Assembly: GCA_012839185.1 (NCBI GenBank)
Contig: DUNU01000015.1
Location: 62,001-126,000 of the forward strand
DNA: 64,000 nucleotides
Direction of reading: 5' to 3'
From: Clostridiales bacterium
GTDB taxonomy: Bacteria > Bacillota > Clostridia > Oscillospirales > Acutalibacteraceae
Shown: piece by piece, positions 27,159 to 34,308 of the stretch
Layout of the letters: every line of letters begins with the position of its first letter
Numbering within the stretch: the stretch's first letter is position 1
Notes under the pieces: generated by a model
Told to the model about the DNA's origin: nothing
Databases searched by the model: none
The model's input: only the letters and a program-made list of their open reading frames with translations
Position numbers and translations under genes: made by a program

Positions 27159-27179
27159 TACGTATTCTGTAAATACGTA
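27159..27179 (+). promoter_or_regulatory. Inverted repeat in the S1 mRNA leader
   Basis: TACGTATT-CTGTA-AATACGTA, a perfect 8-bp stem with a 5-base loop located at the start of the predicted S1 transcript, 55 bases before the start codon. It could be an RNA hairpin or a DNA operator; no T-tract follows. Confidence 0.5.
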
Positions 27180-27234
27180 TGTACGCAAAGGGTTCGGAAA
27201 TTCCCGCTCCCAAAATAAGGAGGTTCGTGACGAT

Positions 27235-28446
27235 ATGTCCGACATTATCAAAGAAGAAGTTAACCAGGAATTCTTATGTGCTATTGAAGCTATTGACGAT
27301 CAAAACAGCAAAGTAGTCATAGGAACCGTGCTCCACATCATGCCTAATGAAATACAGGTAGATGTCGGAAGAAAGCAGACAGGAATTATTGCCCTTGAGG
27401 ATTATTCCAATGACCCGAACGCCGATCCGGCAGCTGAATTACAGCCCGGCGATGAGATCACCTGTATAATCATGAGAACAAACGATTCGGAGGGCACCAT
27501 TCAGCTTTCAAAGCGTCTTTACGACTCCGTTAAGAATTGGGAAATTATTGCCAATGCCTACAAAAATGATGAAGTGCTTCACGGCAAGGTAACAGATGTT
27601 ATCAAGGGTGGTGTAGTTGTTACAGTTTCAGGTGTTCGCGTGTTTGTTCCCGCATCTCATGCTACTCTCTACAGACAGGATGACATCGATGCAGCTTTAG
27701 CCGAGCTTCGTGATCAGGATGTTGATATTAAGATTATTGATATTCGTGAACGCAGAGGCAGAAAAGAAGCAATCGGTTCAATCCGTTTAGTTCTCCGTGA
27801 TCAGAAAAAAGAACTTCGCGACCAGTTTTGGGCTGACATTGAAGTAGGAAAGAAATTTACCGGCATTGTTAAGTCAATCACCGATTTTGGTTGCTTTGTT
27901 GACTTAGGTGTAACAGATGGCTTAGTACACCGTAGTGAGCTTTCATGGCAAAGATTTAAGCATCCGTCGGACATAGTTTCTGTTGGTCAGGAAATTGAAG
28001 TCTTTGTTAAGTCCTATGATCCTGAAAAGAGAAAGATTTCTTTGGGTCATAAGAAAATTGAAGATAATCCGTGGGAAATTCTTAAGAGAGATTATCCCGT
28101 TGGCACAGATTGTGATGTTACAATCGCAAATTTTGCTTCCTTTGGTGCATTTGCTCACATTATTCCCGGTATTGACGGTCTCATCTATATCGGAGAAATT
28201 ACAAATCATAGAATCAATGAACCCTCCGAAGTACTTGAAATTGGTCAGGTTGTTCGTGCAAGAATTATTGATATTGATTTTAATAAGAAGAGAATCAGTC
28301 TCTCTTGCAAGGCTCTTATGGATGTTCCGGAAGAAGTTGTTGAAGAATATGATGGTGTTGATGAAACACATGATGAACCTGTACCCATCTCCATTGATGA
28401 ACTTGCAGCTAATGCTGATAAGCTTTTTGACACAGACGAAGAATAA
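27235..28446 (+). CDS. rpsA: 30S ribosomal protein S1-like protein with four S1 domains
   Basis: 403 residues. Four OB-fold S1 RNA-binding repeats begin near residues 21, 115, 200 and 285; the third (FTGIVKSITDFGCFVDLG...DGLVHRSELSW) and fourth are the most canonical. The acidic C-terminal tail (about 375-403) is typical. Function is mRNA binding/translation initiation or a related RNA role. The ATG at 27235 follows AAGGAGG at a rather long spacing of about 11 bases. The position downstream of cmk-ispH is conserved in Clostridia. Confidence 0.92.
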   Translation: MSDIIKEEVNQEFLCAIEAIDDQNSKVVIGTVLHIMPNEIQVDVGRKQTGIIALEDYSNDPNADPAAELQPGDEITCIIMRTNDSEGTIQLSKRLYDSVKNWEIIANAYKNDEVLHGKVTDVIKGGVVVTVSGVRVFVPASHATLYRQDDIDAALAELRDQDVDIKIIDIRERRGRKEAIGSIRLVLRDQKKELRDQFWADIEVGKKFTGIVKSITDFGCFVDLGVTDGLVHRSELSWQRFKHPSDIVSVGQEIEVFVKSYDPEKRKISLGHKKIEDNPWEILKRDYPVGTDCDVTIANFASFGAFAHIIPGIDGLIYIGEITNHRINEPSEVLEIGQVVRARIIDIDFNKKRISLSCKALMDVPEEVVEEYDGVDETHDEPVPISIDELAANADKLFDTDEE

Positions 28447-28452
28447 ATTTTG

Positions 28453-28479
28453 AGGACGGACTTTATGCCCGTCCTTTTC
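28453..28479 (+). terminator. Probable terminator after S1
   Basis: AGGACGG (28453-28459) pairs with CCGTCCT (28469-28475), followed by a short T run (TTTC). Confidence 0.6.
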
Positions 28480-28511
28480 AAAGAAACATTGTTTTCTGAA
28501 ACGGGAATGTT

Positions 28512-28961
28512 ATGAATTATCAAGAAAAATCAAGAGAACTATTTCGTCAAGGCTATAATTGTTCGCAAGCTGTATTTGGTGCGTTTGCAGACAAAATGAA
28601 TATTGATAAAGATATTGCTTTTAAGATTTCCGGTCCTCTTGGCGGAGGGCTTGCTCGCAGAAGAGAAATGTGTGGTGCGGTCATCGGAATGCTTATGGTT
28701 TATGGATTCTTTCATGGAAATGCAATTGCTGAAAATCAAGAAGAAAAAGCACGAGTTTACAACGAATCTCGAGCTTTAATTCGGGAGTTTGAAAGAATTT
28801 GGGGTACTTGCTATTGTAATAAATTGATGGGTGTTGAAGAGGATTTAGACTCTGTTGTCACGGTCGGAGCAAGAACTTTTGAGTACTATGCTTCAAGACC
28901 TTGTGAAAAGTGTGTTATGTCTGCTGCAAAAATTGTAGAGGAGATGGTTATTAATGGGTAA
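28512..28961 (+). CDS. C_GCAxxG_C_C family redox protein
   Basis: 149 residues. The family pattern is visible: GYNCSQAVF with C17, SGPLGGGLARRREMCGAVIG (the CGAxxG core), then WGTCYCNKLMG and ASRPCEKCV near the C-terminus. The family is a putative redox-active or metal-binding cysteine protein common in anaerobes; no reaction is established. The ATG at 28512 has no strong Shine-Dalgarno. The next gene (GH16) overlaps its last 8 bases in another frame. Confidence 0.9.
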   Translation: MNYQEKSRELFRQGYNCSQAVFGAFADKMNIDKDIAFKISGPLGGGLARRREMCGAVIGMLMVYGFFHGNAIAENQEEKARVYNESRALIREFERIWGTCYCNKLMGVEEDLDSVVTVGARTFEYYASRPCEKCVMSAAKIVEEMVING

Positions 28962-29796
28962 GTTTTGGGGTGGCGTTGCAAATCTTGCTGCTGCAATAGG
29001 TCATGCTTTTTTAGTTCCTGCAAAGAGAAAAAAGATTTCCAAATATACGGAAAAGTTAGATTTAACCGGATATCATCTTACATTGGAAGATCATTTCGAA
29101 GGTAATGAGTTGAACACAGATATTTGGTCATCTCATGGCGAAGGTGTCCGCCGAGGCGGATATTGGGATATAAATCAATGCACCGTAAAAGATTCGAATC
29201 TGATTATAACCACCGAATACAAAACTGACGGGAAATTTGGTCCGGGCTGGTATACGGCAGGGCTTCAGTCCGCAGGCAAATTCGAACAGGCGTTCGGGTA
29301 TTTTGAATGTCGTTGTATTTTACCGAAAGGGCATGGATTATGGTCAGCATTCTGGATGATGAATGCGGAAGTACATCATGTCTTTGGAAATGGCAGACAA
29401 GGTACAGAGATAGATATATACGAATCTCCATTTTATCATTTAGGCAAAAAAGGCTATATTGTTACAAGCAACTTGCATTATAACGGTTATGGAATAGAAA
29501 CCAGAATGACAAATATTTGCATTTGTGAGCTTGACAATAACCCTTATGAAAACTATAATACCTATGGTTTGCTTTGGACGCCGGATGAATATCAAATATA
29601 TATCAATGGTATAAAAGTCGGTTCTTCATCATTTGGCGGAGTATCTCAAAACCCTGAATATATGTTGCTTTCTTGTGAAGTTGACGGAATATCTGCTGTT
29701 CCTCAATTTGGCTGGAGCGGACATCTTAAAAATAATCCTGCAGGATTTAAGGGTGAGTTTATAGTTGACTATGTAAAAGTATATTCAAAAGATTAG
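28954..29796 (+). CDS. GH16 family glycoside hydrolase (beta-glucanase/laminarinase-like), no signal peptide
   Basis: 280 residues. The catalytic GH16 motif ExDxxE is E152, D154, E157 in GTEIDIYESPF; WSAFWMMN just before it and TYGLLWTPDEYQIYING after it fit the beta-jellyroll. GH16 enzymes usually cut beta-1,3/1,4-glucans or galactans outside the cell. The N-terminus here (GKFWGGVANLAAAIGHAFLV then KRKKISK) has a mild hydrophobic patch but not the order of a signal peptide, so the location is uncertain. It overlaps the upstream redox gene by 8 bases and so is translationally linked. Confidence 0.9.
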   Translation: MGKFWGGVANLAAAIGHAFLVPAKRKKISKYTEKLDLTGYHLTLEDHFEGNELNTDIWSSHGEGVRRGGYWDINQCTVKDSNLIITTEYKTDGKFGPGWYTAGLQSAGKFEQAFGYFECRCILPKGHGLWSAFWMMNAEVHHVFGNGRQGTEIDIYESPFYHLGKKGYIVTSNLHYNGYGIETRMTNICICELDNNPYENYNTYGLLWTPDEYQIYINGIKVGSSSFGGVSQNPEYMLLSCEVDGISAVPQFGWSGHLKNNPAGFKGEFIVDYVKVYSKD

Positions 29797-29826
29797 TGCA
29801 GTAAATTATTAAATCGGGAGAACGAT

Positions 29827-31035
29827 ATGGATTACGAAGTATTTAATGCAATTAACGCAGAACTTGCACGTCAGCGTGCCAATATTGAGTTAATTGCATC
29901 GGAAAACATTGTTTCTAAAGAGGTTTTAGAGGCAGCAGGCAGTGTATTGACAAATAAATATGCAGAAGGCTATCCTGCAAAAAGATATTACGGCGGTTGC
30001 GAAAAAGTTGATATTGTTGAGGATTTAGCACGTGACAGAGCAAAGCTTCTTTTTGGTGCTGAGCATGCAAATGTACAGCCTCACAGTGGTGCAAATGCTA
30101 ATTTGGCTGCATTTTTTGCTTTTCTGAATGTCGGTGATACCGTTATGGGTATGAATCTTCAACAAGGCGGTCATCTTTCTCATGGTTCTCCCGTAAACAT
30201 TTCCGGTAAATATTGGAATATCGTTCCTTATGGTGTCAATGATGAAACCGAAATGATTGACTATGACGAGATGAGAAAGATTGCTCTTGAATGTAAACCA
30301 AAGATGGTAGTTGTCGGTGCTTCTGCATATTCAAGAATAATTGACTTTAAGCGTTGCAGAGAAATTGCCGATGAAGTCGGTGCATATTTAATGGTTGATA
30401 TGGCTCATATTGCAGGCTTGATTGCTGCCGGTGTTCATCCGTCTCCTGTTCCTTACGCAGATGTAGTTACAACCACAACTCATAAAACTTTACGTGGCCC
30501 TCGTGGGGGTATGATTCTTTGCAAGGAAGAGCATGCAAAAACTGTTGATAAAGCGATTTTCCCCGGCACTCAGGGTGGTCCTCTTATGCATATCATCGCA
30601 GCGAAAGCGGTTGCATTGGGCGAAGCACTTACTCCCGAATTTAAGGTTTACGGTCAAAAAGTAGTTGATAATGCACAAGTTCTATGTAATGAACTGAAAT
30701 CTCGCGGTGTTGACATTGTTTCCGGCGGTACAGATAATCATCTTATGTCCCTTAAATTGCTTGGTCACAATGTAACAGGTAAAGAACTTGAAAAAGATCT
30801 TGATGAAGTACATATTACAGCAAACAAGAATACAATCCCGAATGACCCTCAAAGTCCCTTTATTACAAGTGGTCTTCGTATCGGTACTCCTGCTGTTACA
30901 ACTCGTGGCTTCGGTGTTGATGAAATGAAGTTAATTGCCGGATTTATCGCTGACATACTTGATGATTTCGAGGGTAATAAAGAAAGAGTTAAAGCTCAGG
31001 TTGCTGAACTTTGTGCAAAATTCCCGATTTATTAA
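29827..31035 (+). CDS. glyA: Serine hydroxymethyltransferase
   Basis: 402 residues. PLP enzyme converting serine and tetrahydrofolate to glycine and 5,10-methylene-THF, which feeds MetF and MetH encoded elsewhere in the window. [36 protein letters not shown] and the PLP-lysine motif [14 protein letters not shown] are present. GGGAGAACG precedes the ATG. Confidence 0.98.
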   Translation: MDYEVFNAINAELARQRANIELIASENIVSKEVLEAAGSVLTNKYAEGYPAKRYYGGCEKVDIVEDLARDRAKLLFGAEHANVQPHSGANANLAAFFAFLNVGDTVMGMNLQQGGHLSHGSPVNISGKYWNIVPYGVNDETEMIDYDEMRKIALECKPKMVVVGASAYSRIIDFKRCREIADEVGAYLMVDMAHIAGLIAAGVHPSPVPYADVVTTTTHKTLRGPRGGMILCKEEHAKTVDKAIFPGTQGGPLMHIIAAKAVALGEALTPEFKVYGQKVVDNAQVLCNELKSRGVDIVSGGTDNHLMSLKLLGHNVTGKELEKDLDEVHITANKNTIPNDPQSPFITSGLRIGTPAVTTRGFGVDEMKLIAGFIADILDDFEGNKERVKAQVAELCAKFPIY

Positions 31036-31040
31036 AACAA

Positions 31041-31073
31041 AAAAGGTCGTTTTTAATTAAGCGATCTTTTTTA
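31041..31073 (+). terminator. Terminator of glyA
   Basis: AAAAGGTCG (31041-31049) pairs with CGATCTTTT (31062-31070) with one G-U pair, followed by TTTT. Confidence 0.8.
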
Positions 31074-31078
31074 TTTCC

Positions 31079-31107
31079 TTGACAAATTCGAATTATAATA
31101 TTATAAT
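31079..31107 (+). promoter_or_regulatory. Consensus promoter for PHP protein
   Basis: TTGACA (31079-31084) and TATAAT (31102-31107), spacer 17; perfect consensus hexamers. Confidence 0.85.
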
Positions 31108-31137
31108 ATATTCAATAAATAACTAAAGAGGTATGTT

Positions 31138-32517
31138 ATGAAAATTAAACTAAGAAAAACAGTTTCAATCATTCTCTCCATGCTTATCTTAACATCTTGT
31201 TTTGTTTTAAGTATTTCGGCAGAAAATGATTACACGATTATTTCCCCTTACGCAGACGTAATATGGGAAGGTGAAGGTGCTTACAAGGCATATAAAGGCA
31301 ATCTTCATACTCATTCAACCGCAAGTGATGCAGACGTAAATCTCAATGAGATGATATTGGAGCATTATAATCAAAACTTTGATTTCCTTGCAATGACTGA
31401 TCACGGTGTAACCGGTGTTGAATGGAATAAAAAGCCGGTTGAAAGAATTTTGTATGCATATCAACAGATCATCGGTAACAAAGTTGTCCCCTTGACAGAT
31501 GAGCAGTATGAGGGTGTTTTGTCAGGCACTTATCCTCTCTATGACGGAACCGAGAGAGGCTTTGGTATGACTTGTGTAACCGGAGGAAATGAGCTTAACG
31601 CATTGACGCTTTCCAAAAGTCATGTTAACGGATATTTTTTGCCGCATAATTACGGCAATGCGAATTTCGGATATGAAAATGGTTTCGAATATGCAGTAAA
31701 CCAAGTTGATAAAATCGGCGGATTGTCAATTATCAACCATCCGGGAGATTGGCTTGAAACCAATTCGAACATGAATAATGCCGATGATGAAAAGAGTCTG
31801 AATATGTTTGCCGACATATTGCTTCGTTACGATACTTGTCTGGGGATAGAAGTGTTTAATGAAGATAACGGAACAGAAGGGTATACTCGTAGAATTTGGG
31901 ATAATCTTTTGATGAAAACATTGCCTTACGGAAGGAATATTATCGGATTCTCAAACAACGATGCTCATTCATTCAATAAGGTTGATTCTTCATATTCCAT
32001 ATTTATGATGGAAGAGAATAATGTTGAGAATATTAAGAAAACCATGCAGAGCGGTGCTTTCTTTATGGTTTCTCATACGGCAAGAGCAGACGACAGAATT
32101 GGTCCTGCTGAAGGTTTTGATGTTCAAAACTGCGGATTGCCTGTTCCTGAATTTAAGAAAGTCGAAGTTGACGGACATAAAATCAATTTTGTAGTTGATA
32201 ACACAAACAACATTTCATTTGTAGCAAACGGCAATGCGTTTTTGACTTTTGATATTGAAAATGATGGGGAATATACATATACCCTTGACCTTGATACGAT
32301 TGAAGGCAGTGAAGATTTCTTGTATGTTCGTGCTCAAATTATTGGTGACGGCGGTATTACATTAACTCAGGCACTCGTAATTGACAAGGGAGTGGAGTAT
32401 CCCGAATACGTTCAAGATATGTCCATTGAAGCCAGATTTGAAAGATTTTTATTCAAACTTCGCAGCTCAAGAATATTTGTACTTTTCCAAGAAATATTCA
32501 GAGCAATCTTTAGATAA
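31138..32517 (+). CDS. Secreted PHP-domain phosphoesterase
   Basis: 459 residues. The N-terminus has basic residues, a hydrophobic core and SISAEN, giving a likely signal-peptidase cut near residue 28; LTSC inside the core resembles a lipobox but hydrophobic residues continue after it. PHP metal-binding motifs follow: GNLHTHSTASDAD, FLAMTDHG, SIINHPGDW and FSNNDAHSF. PHP enzymes are metal-dependent phosphoesterases. The last ~150 residues form an unassigned beta-rich domain ending in a basic/hydrophobic tail (FKLRSSRIFVLFQEIFRAIF) that may associate with the membrane. AGAGG precedes the ATG. Confidence 0.88.
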   Translation: MKIKLRKTVSIILSMLILTSCFVLSISAENDYTIISPYADVIWEGEGAYKAYKGNLHTHSTASDADVNLNEMILEHYNQNFDFLAMTDHGVTGVEWNKKPVERILYAYQQIIGNKVVPLTDEQYEGVLSGTYPLYDGTERGFGMTCVTGGNELNALTLSKSHVNGYFLPHNYGNANFGYENGFEYAVNQVDKIGGLSIINHPGDWLETNSNMNNADDEKSLNMFADILLRYDTCLGIEVFNEDNGTEGYTRRIWDNLLMKTLPYGRNIIGFSNNDAHSFNKVDSSYSIFMMEENNVENIKKTMQSGAFFMVSHTARADDRIGPAEGFDVQNCGLPVPEFKKVEVDGHKINFVVDNTNNISFVANGNAFLTFDIENDGEYTYTLDLDTIEGSEDFLYVRAQIIGDGGITLTQALVIDKGVEYPEYVQDMSIEARFERFLFKLRSSRIFVLFQEIFRAIFR

Positions 32518-32540
32518 AGTTCACAGATTGTTAAATATTC

Positions 32541-32557
32541 TTTAAGGTTTCTTTAAA
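32541..32557 (+). promoter_or_regulatory. CiaR-like direct repeat upstream of htrA
   Basis: TTTAAG (32541-32546), 5 bases, TTTAAA (32552-32557). This matches the NTTAAG-N5-WTTAAG pattern of streptococcal CiaR except for the last base, and ends 10 bases before the -10 element TAGAAT (32568-32573), the spacing known for CiaR-activated promoters. No response regulator gene is in the window. Confidence 0.55.
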
Positions 32558-32567
32558 ATTTCGGTGG

Positions 32568-32573
32568 TAGAAT
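32568..32573 (+). promoter_or_regulatory. Extended -10 element of htrA promoter
   Basis: TGG-TAGAAT (32565-32573) with no sigma-A -35; the CiaR-like repeats occupy that position, which suggests an activator-dependent promoter. Confidence 0.5.
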
Positions 32574-32594
32574 AAGCAAAAAGGAGTGATTAAA

Positions 32595-34055
32595 ATGAAT
32601 GAAGAATTCAATGAAAATATTAACCCGATAAAGGATAACTCAGTTTCCGAAATAACACAAGAGCCGATTGTTGAACAAACATCTGCTCCTGAAAATCAGT
32701 CGCCTCCTGTTTATTCTCCACCGATATATAATCAATCTCCGCAGTATCGTCCTCCCTACAATCCATATACTTCTCCTGTTGCTCCGCCAACCCCTTCAAA
32801 GCCAAAGAAGGAGAAGAAAAAGCATCAAATCGGCATGGTACCGCTTATTATTTTAGTGATTGTCTGCTCGCTTATCGCGGGTGCTTTCGGTGCATCATTA
32901 TCAAGAGGCTCAAAGTCATCAAATAATGGTACAAGTACTGAGATAAATAAGGGAAACAGAGAGCCTGTTAAAATTGAGATAAATGAAGTTGATACCTCAA
33001 AAGTCCATACTGCTGCTGAAGTTTATGCTCAAAATGTTCAAAGCACAGTTGGTATTACGACTACCATTACAGTCAACTACTGGGGATACAGAACGAATCA
33101 AGCTGCCGCCGGTTCAGGTTTTATTATTACAGCTGACGGATATATTCTTACGAATTATCATGTAATTGAAGATTCAAACAAAGTAACAGTTACCATGTTC
33201 GATGATACAGAATATGAAGCAAAGGTTATCGGTTATGACGAATCAAATGATATTGCAATAATCAAGATTGAGGCAGAAGGTTTAACGCCTGTTGTTTTGG
33301 GTAATTCTGATGAGATCAATGTCGGTGATGAAGTTGTGGCAATCGGAAATCCTTTGGGGGAACTTACTTTTTCTCTTACAAAAGGTGTTGTTTCTGCCAT
33401 TGACAGAGATGTAACATTCTCTGATGGTGTTACAATGAAACTTATCCAAACAGATTGTTCGATAAATTCAGGTAATTCCGGCGGTGCATTATTTAATATG
33501 TACGGTGAAGTTATAGGTATTACGAACGCGAAATATAGCGGCTCCTCTTCTGAGGCTTCTGTTGACAATATCGGTTTTGCTATCCCGATTTCAAAGGTAT
33601 ATTCAATAGTTGAATCCATTATTGAAAAGGGATATATTTCAAAACCATATATCGGCGTGTCAGTGTTGACCGTTGACGAAAACTCAACAAGTTACGGCAT
33701 TCCTGCAGGTGCAGGGGTTAAGGAAGTTACCAAAGACGGACCCGCTGATAAAGCAGGCTTAATGGTTAATGACATTATTACTGCGGTAAATGGAGAGGAA
33801 ATCTCAAAAAGTGATGAGCTTGTTGCAATAGTTGCTGAGAGCAAAGTCGGAGATGAGCTTGAGTTTAGCATATATAGAAGTGGCGAAGAAATGATTCTTA
33901 CAATTGAAGTTGAAGAAAAAATCACTTCGGCAAACGCTGCCGATGATAATCAGTCAGACGAAAGTGGTAATTATGGCGATGAAGGTTATCAAGGCGGTTA
34001 TAATGGTGGCTATCCCTTTAATTTTGAAGATTTCTTTGGTCAATTCTTTGGTTAA
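32595..34055 (+). CDS. htrA: HtrA/DegP-like membrane-anchored serine protease with PDZ domain
   Basis: 486 residues. A proline/glutamine-rich cytoplasmic N-terminus (about 1-75), one membrane helix (about 81-102), then a trypsin-like domain with H189 (LTNYHVIED), D219 (SNDIAIIKI) and S295 (NSGNSGGALF). A C-terminal PDZ domain spans about 350-450 and the tail is Gly/Tyr/Phe-rich (GDEGYQGGYNGGYPF). It is predicted to degrade misfolded envelope proteins outside the membrane. ATG at 32595 is favoured over GTG at 32586 because AAAGGAG is correctly placed. Confidence 0.95.
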   Translation: MNEEFNENINPIKDNSVSEITQEPIVEQTSAPENQSPPVYSPPIYNQSPQYRPPYNPYTSPVAPPTPSKPKKEKKKHQIGMVPLIILVIVCSLIAGAFGASLSRGSKSSNNGTSTEINKGNREPVKIEINEVDTSKVHTAAEVYAQNVQSTVGITTTITVNYWGYRTNQAAAGSGFIITADGYILTNYHVIEDSNKVTVTMFDDTEYEAKVIGYDESNDIAIIKIEAEGLTPVVLGNSDEINVGDEVVAIGNPLGELTFSLTKGVVSAIDRDVTFSDGVTMKLIQTDCSINSGNSGGALFNMYGEVIGITNAKYSGSSSEASVDNIGFAIPISKVYSIVESIIEKGYISKPYIGVSVLTVDENSTSYGIPAGAGVKEVTKDGPADKAGLMVNDIITAVNGEEISKSDELVAIVAESKVGDELEFSIYRSGEEMILTIEVEEKITSANAADDNQSDESGNYGDEGYQGGYNGGYPFNFEDFFGQFFG

Positions 34056-34059
34056 TATA

Positions 34060-34089
34060 AATGGCAGACATTTTGTCTGTCATTTTTTG
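34060..34089 (+). terminator. Terminator of htrA
   Basis: AATGGCAGACA (34060-34070) pairs with TGTCTGTCATT (34074-34084) with one G-U, followed by TTTTTG. Confidence 0.85.
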
Positions 34090-34098
34090 AAAAAATAC

Positions 34099-34127
34099 TT
34101 GACAAATATGATGAATAGTGTTATAAT
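34099..34127 (+). promoter_or_regulatory. Consensus promoter for leader-symporter transcript
   Basis: TTGACA (34099-34104) and TATAAT (34122-34127), spacer 17; predicted start near 34134, about 25 bases before the leader ORF. Confidence 0.88.
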
Positions 34128-34148
34128 TTGTGCAATATAAAAGAAGGG

Positions 34149-34291
34149 GGCAGTCGTAATGGCAATTAAAAGTAATCTTTTGAGCTCAAATTACTCTTAT
34201 TATTATATTATCGGCTGCCAATCTGAGATTTAGCAAGTTTCAGAAAATTAAGGCGGCCTTGTTTGCGTTATACGAGGTCGTCTGTATTTTT
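34149..34291 (+). promoter_or_regulatory. Attenuator with mutually exclusive hairpins
   Basis: Four segments: 1, GGCAGTCG (34149-34156); 2, CGGCTGCC (34212-34219); 3, AGGCGGCCTTG (34251-34261); 4, CGAGGTCGTCT (34273-34283). Segment 1 pairs with 2 (8 bp, one G-U). Segment 2 pairs with 3 (GGCTGCC/GGCGGCC, 7 bp, one G-U). Segment 3 pairs with 4 (11 bp, three G-U) and is followed by GTATTTTTTT. Pairing 2:3 excludes the 3:4 terminator. Tyr codons end five bases before segment 2. Confidence 0.75.
34159..34233 (+). CDS. Tyrosine-rich 24-residue leader peptide
   Basis: ATG 34159-34161, stop TAG 34231-34233. AAGGGGG (34144-34150) is a strong ribosome site. Residues 9-18 read SSNYSYYYII, so four of five codons from 12 to 16 are Tyr (TAC, TAT, TAT, TAT). 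It sits between a consensus promoter and a terminator hairpin with a competing antiterminator (see 34149-34291), the classic layout of a ribosome-mediated transcription attenuator. Peptide function is regulatory by inference; no family is known to me. Confidence 0.75.
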   Translation: MAIKSNLLSSNYSYYYIIGCQSEI

Positions 34292-34293
34292 TT
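34251..34293 (+). terminator. Attenuator terminator before the symporter
   Basis: Hairpin of segments 3 and 4 described above, 11-base loop and a T-tract from 34287. Confidence 0.82.
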
Positions 34294-34308
34294 ATTTAGG
34301 AGAAAGCT

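Noticed and set aside
31138-32517. Lipoprotein status of the PHP protein
   Set aside because: LTSC resembles a lipobox, but it is inside the hydrophobic core and is followed by more hydrophobic residues and a normal cleavage site.
34134-34308. T-box leader for the symporter
   Set aside because: No T-box signature (AGGGTGGNACCGCG) or specifier-loop stem is present; a translated leader with competing hairpins explains the region better.
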